NCBI GenBank assembly: GCA_030549175.1
Contig: JAUKUA010000010.1
Span: forward strand, 124,001-188,000
Length of the DNA: 64,000 bases
From: Lasiosphaeris hirsuta
Taxonomy: Eukaryota; Ascomycota; Sordariomycetes; Sordariales; Lasiosphaeriaceae
Reading direction: 5' to 3'
Below, piece after piece: positions 1-10,816 of this stretch. A program made the translations under genes and the position numbers. Within the stretch, counting starts at the first letter, position 1, and each line of letters starts with the position of its first letter. The notes under the pieces were generated by a model. The model was not told the origin of the DNA. It ran no database searches and saw only the letters and a program-made list of their open reading frames with translations.

Positions 1-300
1 AGCCAACGCTTTCACCTTCAACAGTGGTGGGCAGTTGGATCGCTCAATTGGCATACGGGCCGCCCTTGCAATTGCAGGGCAATTGAATCCCGCGATCGGC
101 ACGCAGGCCGGCCTTACAAGTGGTGGGCAATTGAATCGCAGGCTTACAAGGCTGCAAGTGGTGGCCTTCCCCTATGCGTGTGCGGCCTTTGACAGCCTTG
201 ACAGGCCTTGCCACTTGTGGCTGGAAGGCGGTGAGTGGGAAAAGGGGGGAGGGGGGGGTGGAGGATGTATATAGTGTGCAAAAGACGCTTCCTTATAGTG
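1..300. repeat. minisatellite-like, G-rich start of the window
   Basis: Imperfect units built on GTGGGCAATTGAATCGC recur near 26-45, 78-97 and 119-140. A second motif, CCTTTGACAGCCTTGACA (186-203), recurs at 58739-58756 at the far end of the window. A G-rich stretch lies at about 245-262. No convincing gene is seen here; open frames read straight through the repeats. It is probably a decayed dispersed repeat. Confidence 0.4.
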
Positions 301-682
301 CAACGATGCGCCCTCTTGTTTTTTTCTTTGTTTCCTCTCTTTTGTCTCGTCTCAAGAAATGGCCACATTTCAATTTGAACATCTCAAATCTGACATCCCG
401 CACCCCCATTCATTCCGATATCATTCCACGGGCCGTTGTCAGTGCATTGTCTCAAATGCGACCCGTCGGAGGGGCTGCAAACCAAACAACACCCAAAACT
501 CCACCTGGATGTGTGCGTCAGTGGCACCCCGGAGATATGTCTTGGGGGGGATATTTTGTTGCAAAGTCACTGCGGGTTGTCGCGCATGCTTTCATAGATG
601 GACGCCTCCTCAGAAGCAAGAAGCCACACACCAGGGAGTAAGTAGGCTGGACACGCGACCTTCACATCTCTTACAGCCCATG

Positions 683-853
683 CCATGGCTGACAATCTCT
701 CCGCGATCGGGAGCGCTACGTTACAAGGTTACGAGCAAAAAGGCTATGATCATCTTAGTCAACACGAGCAGGCCAAGTATCGCCAATTCGAGCGTCATTT
801 CGTAGTCAGAATAGGGATTTGCCCGCCCAGCATACTCAGGGCTCTACAAACTA
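683..853 (+). CDS. possible first exon of an unrecognised gene
   Basis: An ATG at 683 opens a 56-codon frame ending in TAG at 851-853. The composition is protein-like (hydrophilic, rich in Q, Y, H and E: GYEQKGYDHLSQHEQ). It may be joined by a long intron to the open frame at 1273-1659 in the same direction; a weak donor-like GTAGTC occurs near 800. I recognise no family. It could equally be a lone relic. RIP-type composition is absent, so this fragment is not part of the mutated block downstream. Confidence 0.3.
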
Positions 854-1272
854 CCTAGTCCTCAAACCCGAACCCGCTAGGTACCTGCCCGGCTCCCAGC
901 ACAACCCTGGCTCTCGCGTAGCTGCATCTGCAAACTGGCAATCTGCCCCCCCCCCCCCCAACCATCGATGTCGACAGTCAGCACGCCAAGTGTGCTTGAA
1001 ATCATAGCCATGACAGGTGCTTAACGCGCCGAGGCCAGAGCACTTATCGAGCACTAGGAGGCACAGAATCGAGATCGAGACTGGCGAGGACTCACAGCCA
1101 CGACGATGCAAACTGGAGCCCCTCGCAGCCCCAGCTTCATGTTCACTTCCGCACACAATGTAGGCGCTGCACAATCTTTACCCTAGGCATACGGCATACA
1201 AATGCCATACCCCTTCGAATCAGGTACGAAGCATTTATTCTCATGCCGCCAACTCCAGCTAACGGCTCCTAG

Positions 1273-1659
1273 ATAGGCTCTCCGCTACAAGCACGCGGAT
1301 CGCATGTACCGTACCGCCTTATAGAAGGTCGTGATTATGAAGGCGGTGACGGGTTTGACAACGTTTCAGCTGACACTAAAACCGAGTATCCCAAGGGCGT
1401 GACTCTTAATAAAAAGATGACTTACCTAAAACGCCGGGCGCATATGGTTGAGCGTCTCTATCTTGAGGCCTATGACGCCTCTACTCTTGCACTTGAGGAG
1501 GCAATCATAAAAGATCAAGAGAAGGCATACCACTCTGTCACTTTACTCAAACTACAGGAAAGGCTCAAGACATTGGAAACTGCTTCCGGCTACGTCCAGA
1601 AGTATCAACGTCAAGTCGGTGTAGTATCTCCACGCTACGCCCCACGGGTCATTTCCTAG
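1273..1659 (+). CDS. coding-looking fragment, unrecognised charged protein
   Basis: The frame is open for 129 codons after a TAG at 1270-1272 and ends at a TAG at 1657-1659. The product is charged and helix-rich (KKMTYLKRRAHMVERLYLEA, then a KLQERLKTLETA segment that could form a coiled coil). There is no ATG at its start, so it is either a 3' exon (acceptor CTAG at 1272) or a gene relic. The fragment at 683-853 is the natural partner. No function can be assigned from the sequence. Confidence 0.35.
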   Translation: MGSPLQARGSHVPYRLIEGRDYEGGDGFDNVSADTKTEYPKGVTLNKKMTYLKRRAHMVERLYLEAYDASTLALEEAIIKDQEKAYHSVTLLKLQERLKTLETASGYVQKYQRQVGVVSPRYAPRVIS

Positions 1660-2400
1660 CTCCTGAAGGGCCAATGCGGTTATCGAGAGACAGGGAGAAT
1701 GATGGCGGTCGGAAGGTCACTACTGCCTTGGAAAGGGATGGGCGTGGCGGAACCATGGCTTAGATAGTGTATGATCAGCACCACTAGCACCCACCGCCGG
1801 CTGACCGCTAGCGGTAGTCTTCTACCCTAGGGTGGTAATTAGAGGGTGTAAGAGATGTTTCTATGAGTTTCCACTCCAATTCGGAATACCATTTGTTAAA
1901 TCCTACAACGCTTATGCAAAATGACCTCAAATTGGCTAAGTTGAATGTGATTGTCAAGAGCGCCACCCTGGACGGGGAAGCCTTTTACCCTGCGCATAAG
2001 TGCTACTTGTGTGGTGCTTTGGGGACTGGCCCTCAAGGATAATCGCGAAGACGTCAGCACAGATGGAGGAGTGCGCACCGTCTAAATTGAACATCGAGAC
2101 TATCGAGTGGAAACCGTATCTGTCTGCAGTCTCAACATGGTGAAATAAGTTAAGCATGGGGTCGGATGCTGAGTAGGCGGGGAAAGACATAGCTTGCAAC
2201 GGGACCAGGGAGGAGGAGGCCTTGGTCCAAAGCGGAGTTGGTCACGTATGAGACAAAGAGCCCTTCAAAGGCCTTGCGCGGACAATAATATCTTGCCCTC
2301 GGCGGCTTGAGAGTTACTCCATAGTTCTTTGAGGAACGCCCTACGTGGAGCTAGTGCTTATGCACAGCCTTGATGTAGTTTGCAGTGGTTGTTACAATAG
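1660..2400. other. stretch without a supportable gene
   Basis: A minus-strand frame at about 1954-2199 reads as fairly protein-like (ADRYGFHSIVSMFNLDGAHS) but starts at a non-ATG codon and has no recognisable domain. Nothing else is supportable before the AT-rich block begins near 2400. Confidence 0.3.
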
Positions 2401-2689
2401 TTTTAAACTACTATAACTATCATAAAATCACAGACTGGAATATAGTACTAATAAATCTTCTATACTAGGTAGCTTAATGGATCTAGAAGATTATGGCCAA
2501 AGTGATAAATCTAATACAATAGATAATATATCTATCTAGTTAATTGCTGAACCAACTTAATCTACTATTAATAGTCGATATAATAAGTATAAGAATGATA
2601 CTGATAAACTAGTAAATATACATTATTATCTCTTGATAGTAAACGCTACTTATCTAGAACTTGTAACTTATAAACAGGTTATAACTAGC

Positions 2690-2989
2690 TAAGAAAAAGA
2701 CCTATAGCTAAAAGTTATAAAGTCTAAAGTAGTAGAACTAGAAGATTAGAACACTTAGTCCCTTGTGGATTTACTAGAGGGCCGTACAGCCTTAGGGGGG
2801 CGTTAGATTTATAAATTGAAGACTGACAGCCAAAATAACCTTATAAAGTATAAGGCTAGATGGATCGTTCAAGGATTTAATTAAGTATTAGGAATAGATT
2901 ACTTAGATACCTTTAGTATAACGTGTTGGCTAGAGACCTACTGTATAGTATTTATTATTACATTATAACAAAAGTAGCACTTTCGTCAA
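2690..2989 (+). pseudogene. Ty1/Copia reverse transcriptase fragment
   Basis: The plus strand, allowing stops, reads ALGGRWIYKLKTD, then YKARWIVQGF, GIDYLDTFS and QKWHFRQC. This matches the start of the Copia reverse transcriptase domain (family pattern: GxRWVxKxK, then YKARxVxxGxxQxxGxDYxETF). In-frame TAG and TAA codons and TpA enrichment show it is RIP-killed. It stops exactly where a Gypsy LTR begins at 2990, so the LTR element inserted into, or recombined with, the Copia pol gene. I could not find the rest of the reverse transcriptase or RNase H on the far side of the LTR cluster. Confidence 0.75.
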
Positions 2990-3164
2990 TGTGACACAGG
3001 CCAGCTACCGAGGGCTGAGGTGTGGCAATCATAAGGTGTGTCACCTTTGGTGGAACCGAACTGTAAAGCTATGATCTAGATTAACTTAACCGTCCACTCT
3101 AGGCCGGCAATGGTGTTAGTCTGACTCAGAGCTTTCATACGAAGTGAGGGAGATGATCTTCGTA
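2990..3164 (-). repeat. truncated Gypsy LTR, outer end
   Basis: It begins TGTGACACAGGCCAGC, like the left termini at 8674 and 9492, and runs 175 bases (GCTTTCATACGA landmark near 3135) before being cut at 3164 by an LTR of opposite orientation. It is little RIP-mutated compared with its neighbours. Confidence 0.7.
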
Positions 3165-4288
3165 TGTCACACTGGCGGACTCACCTAAGGTCAACAGGGT
3201 TGATCGCTCCCTTGACCTGGGTCCACCATGATAGTCACATTGTGGATCTACCTATGGGACACGTACACATACCACAACCCGGGTGCGACCAGGACCCCCT
3301 GGCTCATACGTAGGTCAATGGGCCCTCGGCCTAGGCCGGGATCTTGGGCACTATTCACAAGTTGAGCTAGCCTACCATAAAGGCCTAGCTCGTAGGCTGT
3401 AGTATTACTAGACCTTAGGTTTGGAACAAGTAGCTACATAACCTTAGTATCATTGTCGGGAGTTGTATTAGCCAGCCAGGAGACCCACATGAGATTCCAA
3501 TAGGACTTTTAAGGATAGGCCTCCTAGCTATCGTAACGGTCCTAATAGATAACCTAAACTCCGATGTTTTCTAGAGCCTAGCCTTAGTAGTAACAAGTGG
3601 CTATAACTAAGCCTAAGGAATTATAAAAGAAACCGTCATCATTCGACATAAGTACCGATGACGTAAAGGAACCTCCGTGGTTGTACTCGTCATACCATCG
3701 GAGTTAAGTACTAATACTGTCCATAGACTACTAAAGGAAAGGTTAATAACACTTAGTAGGAACATTAATTGGTAGGACGTGAGAGACGAGCAGTTAAGGC
3801 CTCGAGCCGATGAAACGGCTAAAGGAAGGACCTTCATGTATTTTAGTACCCTTGTATATTATATATATTCTCTATAAAGAGACGAGGGCCCTACAATAAA
3901 TCTTCGAGAGGAAGAAGTTTCTTAGTCCTTTCTGGAAAATAACCTAAAAAGATTATTATTTGAACTTTAGTAAAGCTAAGAGGTAATATAACTTTATGAA
4001 CATTTCTATTTCTTATTTGACTTATAACTACGAAGTATCGTCTATTATCTTTCTTATAATCATTTTATCTTTTTATATCTACCTTCTCTCTTATAACTAC
4101 TAGGACTTTAGGTTACGAACATCATCTCTCTCACTTTGAATAAAAGTTCTGGGTTAGACTAATATCATTGTTGGCCTAGAGTAAATAGTTAAGTTGATTT
4201 AGATTATAACTTTATTATTCGGTTCTACCGAAGGTAATATATCTTATGATTATTATATCTTAACCCTTGGTAGCTAACTTATGTCATA
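3165..4288 (+). repeat. Gypsy LTR, opposite orientation, RIP-mutated
   Basis: It starts TGTCACACTGGCGGACTCAC, the reverse complement of the right terminus seen at 18218 and 25946, and ends CTTATGTCATA at 4288, the complement of the usual left terminus. It is 1124 bases long. Its first 250 bases are much less mutated than the remainder. Sequence right of 4288 resembles the internal region that borders this LTR end in elements A and B. Confidence 0.75.
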
Positions 4289-5141
4289 GATAATCTTTCT
4301 TTATTTTCACTTTAAACTAATTTATTTTAATAATAATAACTTTACTTTCTTCCGGCTTTTATACCATAGCAATTCGTAGAAAAGAACCTAAAGTGACAAC
4401 CGGAATAGGACTTATAATCTAAGAACCTCCCGAAATAACAATTATAATTATTGAAAAATACCTATTACTTTCTTTAATATCCTAAGCTATCCCTGACTTA
4501 CCTAGATACCTCATGGAAGTATACTAACTAGTAGTTAATACCTATTAGAAACTCTATTCTTATGTTCTTAATAAGAAAGACGATAAAAATCAGTTTAATA
4601 CCTTAGCCTATAGCTTCATTACCTTAGTCTATAATTATAAAAACATAGTTAATTATGTTAAAAATAATACAGTAGCTCTCGACAATTTTAAAATAGCCAT
4701 TACTACTACCTATGCCAATTTTAGTATCGGAATAAACAAAAAACTAGCTTAAAAATAAGTTAATAAAATATAAAACTCTGATATCTAAATAAGAAGTAAA
4801 AATAATGAGGAAAACCTCTTTTTATAATACTAAACGAGGATTACAATATTGTTACTACCTTCTAACGATAAAAACAATAACGATAATAATTCCTAAAAAC
4901 GACTAAGCTCCTTTCTAAAAATATAACTAGGCCTCTTAAAAAGACCTTTAGAAGAACTATTAAGAAACTTCTTAATAGTCTTGATTTCTATCTTAGAAAG
5001 TTTTTAAATCATAAGGTTAGTATTAGAAAAAGGTTCGATTTCCCTACCTCGAATCGTAACTAAGTATAATAAAGAATTACCGGCTATCGTAAATAACATA
5101 ATAAGTAATAATAAATTATTTATAGATAAAGAAAGATTATC
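4289..5141. mobile_element. internal Gypsy remnants between two head-to-head LTRs
   Basis: The left part borders the plus-orientation LTR. The right part (about 4970-5141) matches the sequence left of 16894 in element B, including the landmark AAATCATAAGGT. The two halves therefore belong to oppositely oriented elements joined somewhere near 4700-4950. Stops are dense in all frames and no domain is recognisable. Confidence 0.5.
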
Positions 5142-6447
5142 TATAACATAAGTTAGCTACCGAAGGTCTAAGATATAATAATTATAAGATAGGATATTAA
5201 ATAAAGAATCAAATTACAAAGCTTTAACCTTCTATAACTTTCGACTCTACCGTTTAACGAACCACCTTAATAATTACTATTAGTCTAGTTTAGAACCTTC
5301 ATACGATAAACTTAAAGAATTAATCTTTGTAAGGTTAATAAGTATAAGGTTCGATTTAGAGCTTTAGAACGTAACGGTAAGGGAGTTAACTATCGTAATA
5401 TAAAGTGGTAAAGAATTAGGGAGAAGAAGGTTTAGGGAGATAAAATAATCTAATAAAAGATAAGACATGATACTTCGTAGTTATAAGTCAGAAGAAATAG
5501 AAAGGTTTATAAGGTTATATTACCCCTTAGCTTTATTAAAGTTTAACTGATAATCTTTCTAAGTTTGTCCCAAGAGAACTAAGGAGCTTCTTTCTTTCAA
5601 GGATCTATCGTAACGTACCGATCCTTCTTATAGAAAGCTATGTATAAGATATAAGAATACTAAGATACCTAAAGGATCCTCTTAGCCGCCCATCGGTCCC
5701 GAATTTCCTTTTTAGCTACCCGTCTCTCGTACCCTACAAATCTATAGCTATAAGCTAAGTGAAGCCGGCCCATCATACGTTGGTCCATGGCCGGTATTAA
5801 TACTTATCCATATAGCTCAAGTGGCATGGTATCCATCGTTATAGGTATTCCTTCACGTCTTTGGTACTTATGTTGGCTACAGTACTGTTAGGTCGATCCC
5901 ATGTCAGCTGTCATAACAACGGTTTCCTTTATGACTCACACGCGGGAGTCGTGGCTACCTGTCACCACTGAAGCTAGACTCCGGAGAACGTCAGATTCCA
6001 GGTCTTCCAAAGGAATGTCAGCGATAACGGGGAGGTCTCTGATTCGAAAGACCAGCTACAGAACCTTAGCTGACAATATAGGCCCTGATCACGATGTTGA
6101 GGTTAAGTAGCTTGTCTATGACAAATCTAAAGTCTGATGACGTTACCTAGCGCGGGTAAGATCTGTTGTACGGCTGCTTTGGCTTGTGAGTAGTTCTAAG
6201 CATCCCGTTGCGACCCGTAGGTACTTATGAGGATCCGCTGACCTGTGTGCCGGCTGAATAGGCCATTAGTCACACGTGGGAGCGTGTCCCGAGGTTGAAC
6301 CACATTGTGGCTATCCTCTTTGTGATGGTTCCCTTCTCCACATTAGATCGTGAGTTAATGGGTGTGTGTATAGTTCGTGCCAGTGGTATGGCTCGGTCAA
6401 GGAGGTTAGTGACCCTGTTGACTTTAGGTGAGCCTACCGGTGTGACA
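5142..6447 (-). repeat. Gypsy LTR, 1306 bases
   Basis: It starts TATAACATAAG (RIP form of TGTGACACAAG) and ends GCCTACCGGTGTGACA at 6447. It aligns along its length with the LTRs of elements A and B. The portion 5880-6447 keeps many CG, CA and TG steps and is clearly less mutated than 5142-5880. Confidence 0.8.
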
Positions 6448-7723
6448 CACCTATACAACACCATGGACCCGCAACAACTCGTTAAGATCCTCACGAATCA
6501 GCGTAGAAGCTAGGAACCCTCATGAAAGGTTGTCACAACATGGCTTAACCTTAGGATACACTCCCACGTGTGGTTAGTAGCTTATTTGGCCCGTACACAG
6601 GTCAATGAATCCTTACGTACGACCACGGGTCACGACGGGACGCCTAGAACTACTTATAAGCTAGAGTAGCCGTATAACGGATCTCACCTACGCTAAGTAA
6701 CGTTATCAGACTTTAGATTTGTCATAGACAAGCCACTTAACCTCAGTATCGTAATTAGGGCCTATATAGTCAACTAAGATTCTACAGTTAGTCTTTTAAA
6801 TTATAGACTTTCCCACTATTGCTGGTATTCCTTTAGAAGACCTAGAACCTAACGTTTTCCAGAGTCTAGCTTCAGTAGTAACAGGTAGCTACGACCCCTA
6901 CATATAAGTCATGAAAAGAACCATTACTATAACAGCCGACCTAGGGATCAACTTAACAACGCTATAGCTAATGTAAGTACTAAGGATGTGCAGAAATACC
7001 TATAGCAATAGACGCTATGATACTTAAGCTATAGGGATAAGTACTAATACCAGCCATAAACTAATATATAATGGGCTAGCCTTACCTAGCTTATAGCCAT
7101 AGATTTGTAAGACGTGAGAGACGGGCAGCTAAAAAGGAGATTCGGGACCGACAGGTAGCTAAGAAGATCCTTTAGGTATCTCAATATTCATATATCTTAT
7201 ATATAGCCTTCTATAAAAAGGGACAGATACGTTGTGACAGATCCTCGAGAGGAAGAAGCTTCTCAGTTCTTTTTGGACAAACCTAGAAAGATTATCAGTT
7301 AAACTTCAGTAAAGCTGAGGGGTAATATAACCTTATGAACCCTTCTGTTTCTCCTGACTTATAACTACGAAGTATTGTATCTTATCTTCTGTTAGAGTAT
7401 TCCATCTCCCTAAACCTCTTTCTCTCTAGCTTTCTACCACTTTATATTACGATAGTTAACTCCCTCACCGTTTTGTTCCAAAGCTCTGAATCAGACCTTG
7501 TACTCTTCACTTAACCATCGAGTCGTGTAAGCCTTACGAGATCAACTCCCTAAGTCCATTGTGTAAAAGCTCTAACCTAGACCAACAGCAATTGTCGGGG
7601 TAGTTCGCTAAACGGTAGAGTCGAAAGTCGTAAAAGGTTAAAGCTCTACAGTCTGATTCTCCACCTGATATCTCACCTTGTGATTATCACACCCCAGACC
7701 TTCGTTAGCTAGCCTATGTCACA
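6448..7723 (+). repeat. Gypsy LTR, opposite orientation, end missing
   Basis: From about 6535 this reads as the reverse complement of the LTR (for example CTCCCACGTGTGGTTAGTAG), ending CCTATGTCACA at 7723. Its expected first ~90 bases (TGTCACACTGG...) are replaced by a divergent stretch at 6448-6530. It abuts the minus-orientation LTR directly, giving an inverted LTR pair. Confidence 0.65.
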
Positions 7724-8616
7724 ACTATAACAAGTTAGTAAATAGATAAGAAGCTTATAAGTACGCCGCTATTATGATTAACGATCCGAAGCTTCTTTTC
7801 ATAATAAATAAAGAGATTAAAGACATCTTTACTAAAAGATCAAAGTCATCTATTAAAAACTAAGGTCTAGTTAATAACCTATATATACATTAGTTACAGA
7901 AATTATTAAATAAGACTAAGATAATATACGATAAGTAAAGTATTAATAATAACTACTTACCTTCAAAGATATTCATTCTTATAACCATTTATTATTACCT
8001 TATAGTTACTTTAAATAAGAAACTATCTTTAGTCCTTATCTACCTTAATTACCTCGACCTTATATAAGTTTATACCTAGGCTAACTAAGTAAATGTCTTT
8101 ATTACTAATACGAACTAACACTAACGTACGTAGTTCTAGAACCTTAAGTACTAACTTGCCAATAAGACTATAGAGCTTAAAGAGGCGAAAGTAGTTTATA
8201 TATCTTCCACAGCTAGTATTCTTACTAACATATATAATCTCTAAAAACACCTTAAGGGTAAGATTAATATCTTTAAGAACAAGATTAAGAAGCTCCTAAG
8301 CTACGATAAGGTCTACGAAACTTTTTAAGCTATGAAGAGAATGACGATAAATAGCTTTGATAAGTATACTACTAAGAAGTAAGTTAACGCTCTAATAGGC
8401 CATATAAACAAAGTTAGCCCAAAGACTAAAGTACTTAATAACGAAGTCTAAGATCTTTAAAAGAACCTAACAAACTTAAGAAGGCTATTAAGTAACTATC
8501 AGCTATGTAACCCACGGCTACCTCAACTACTTATTCAAGTACCTCTGTACCTATTATAACCCTTAGTATCTTACGTAAGTACCTTACTAAGGATACCTAA
8601 AGTAAAATCGTAACTA
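7724..8616 (+). pseudogene. retroelement coding relic, family uncertain
   Basis: The plus strand contains coding-like stretches interrupted by stops, for example EAYKYAAIMINDPKLL near 7755, KGKINIFKNKIKKLLSYDK near 8250, and a Ser/Thr-rich stretch near 8530. It lies next to the end of an LTR and could be Gypsy gag, or the remainder of the Copia element seen at 2690-2989. I cannot decide from sequence alone. Confidence 0.35.
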
Positions 8617-8673
8617 TTGTTACATGGAAAAATGTAGATAGCCCAGATAGGTTAGTCTATTGTACGCAGTTCC
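8617..8673 (+). repeat. left piece of a small LTR-like repeat split by element A
   Basis: TGTTACATGGAAAAATGTAGATAG and onward matches the complement of 47422 leftward (TGTTACGTGGAAGAATGTAG), differing by RIP-type G-to-A changes. The repeat continues at 25952 after element A. The intact relative at 47194-47422 has TG...CA ends and is 229 bases, suggesting a small LTR. Confidence 0.65.
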
Positions 8674-9491
8674 TATGACACAGGCCAGCCCACAAAGGTC
8701 TGGGGTGTAACAACCACAAGGTGAGATATCAGATGAAGAGTCAGACTGTAAAGCTTTAACCTTTTCCTAACTCTCGACTCAACCGTTCAGCGAACCACCC
8801 CGACAATTACTGTTGGTCTAGTTCAGAGCTTTTACACGACGAACTCAGGGACTTGATCCTCGTAAGGCTAGTAAGCTCAAGGCCGGATTCAGAGGTTTAG
8901 AATAGAACGGTGAAGGAGTTAACTGTCGTAATATAAAGTAGTGAAGAGCTAGGGAAAAGAAGGTTCAGGGAGATGAAATGATCTAACAGAAGATGAGACA
9001 TAATACTTCACAGTTACAAGTCAGAAGAAACAGAAGGGTTTACAAGGTTATATTACCCCTCAGCTTTACTAAAGTTCAGCTAATAACCTTTCTAGGTTTG
9101 TCCAAAGAGAACTAGGGAGCTTCTTTTTCTCGAGGATCTATCATAGCGTACCCGTCTTACTTATGGAAGGCTATGTATAAGATACAAGGATACCAAAATA
9201 TCTAAAGGATCCTCCTAGCTGCCCGTCGGTCCCGAATCTCCTTTCTAGCTACCCGTCTCTTACGCCCTACAAATCAACGGCTACAGGCTAAGTAAAGGCG
9301 GCCTATCACACGTTAATTACGGCCGGTATTAGTACTTATCTATAGAGCTCTAGTAATATAGTGTCCATCGTTATAAGTATTCCTTTACGTCCTTAGTACT
9401 TTCGTTAGCTATAGTACTATTAGGTCGATCCCATATCGACTATTATAGTAACGGTTCCTTTCATAACTTATATACGGGAGTCGTGGCTACC

Positions 9492-10816
9492 TGTGACACA
9501 AGCCAGCCCACAATAGTCTGGGGTGTGACAACTACAAGGTGAGATATCAAAAGAAGAGTCAGACTATAGAGCTTTAACCTTTTCTTAACTCTCGACTCAA
9601 CCGTTCAGCGAACCACCCCGATAATTGCTGTTGGTCTAGTTTAGAGCTTTCATACAACGAACTTAGGGACTTGATCGTCGTAAGGCTAGTAAGCACAAGG
9701 TCCGATTTAGAGGTTTAGAATAGAACGGTAAGGGAGTTAACTGTCGTAATGTAAAGTGGTAGAGAGCTAGGGAGAAGGAGGTTTAGGGAGATGGAATAAT
9801 CCAATAGAAGATAAGACATAATATTTCGTAGTTACAAGTTAAGAGAAATAGAAGGGTTTATAAGGTTATATTATCCCTTAGCTTCACTGAAGTTCAACTG
9901 ATAATCTTTTTAGGTTTGTCTAAAGAAAACTAGGAAGCTTCTTTTTCTTAAGAATCTATTGTAGTATACCCGTCTTACTTATGGAAGGCTATGTATAAGA
10001 TATAAGGATACTAAAATACTTAAAGAATCCTCTTAGCCGCCTGTTAGTCCCGAATCTCCTTTCTAGCCGCCCGTCTCTCATATCCTACAAATTCGTAGCT
10101 ACAAACTAAGTAAAGCCGGCTTATCACACGTCGGTCTACGGCCGGCATTAGTACTTATCTATATAGTTTTAGTAGCATAGTGTTTATTACTGTAGGTATT
10201 TCTTCACGTCCTTAGTACTTACGTTAGCTATAGCGTTATTAGGTCGATTCTATGTTAGCTATTATAGTAACGGTTTCCTTTGTAACTTATACGTGGGGGT
10301 CGTAGCTACCTATCACTACTGAAGTTAGACTCCAGAGAACGTTAGGTTCTAGGTCTTCTAAAGGAATATTAGCAATAGTAGGAAGGTCTATGATTTGAAA
10401 GATCAGTTATAAGGTCTGGGCTAGCTATATAAGCCCCGACTACGATACTAAGGTTAAATAGCTTGTTTATAACAAATCTAAAGTCTAGTGACGTTACTTA
10501 ACATAGGCGAGATTTATTATATAGCTACTTTAGCTTGTGAGTGGTTCTAGGTATCTTGTCGTAACTTGTAGTTGTACGTAAGGATCCGTTTAACTTGTAT
10601 ATAGGCCGAATAAGTTACTGACTATATGTGGGATTATGTCCCGAGGTTAAGCTACGTTATAGCTATTTTCTATGATAGTTCCTTTATCTACGTAATTTAT
10701 AATAGGTACTTCGTAGGTTAATAGGTGTGTATATATATAGTTCATACCGCTAGTATATAGCTCGGTTAAGGAGGTTAGTAACTCTATTGACCTTAGGTAA
10801 GTTTACTAGTATAATA
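9492..10816 (-). repeat. left LTR of element B
   Basis: 1325 bases, starting TGTGACACAAGCC and ending TTTACTAGTATAATA at 10816, the RIP-mutated form of CCTACCAGTGTGACA. Relative to transcription (minus strand) this is the 3' LTR. It is heavily mutated over its right half, unlike the partner LTR. Confidence 0.88.
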
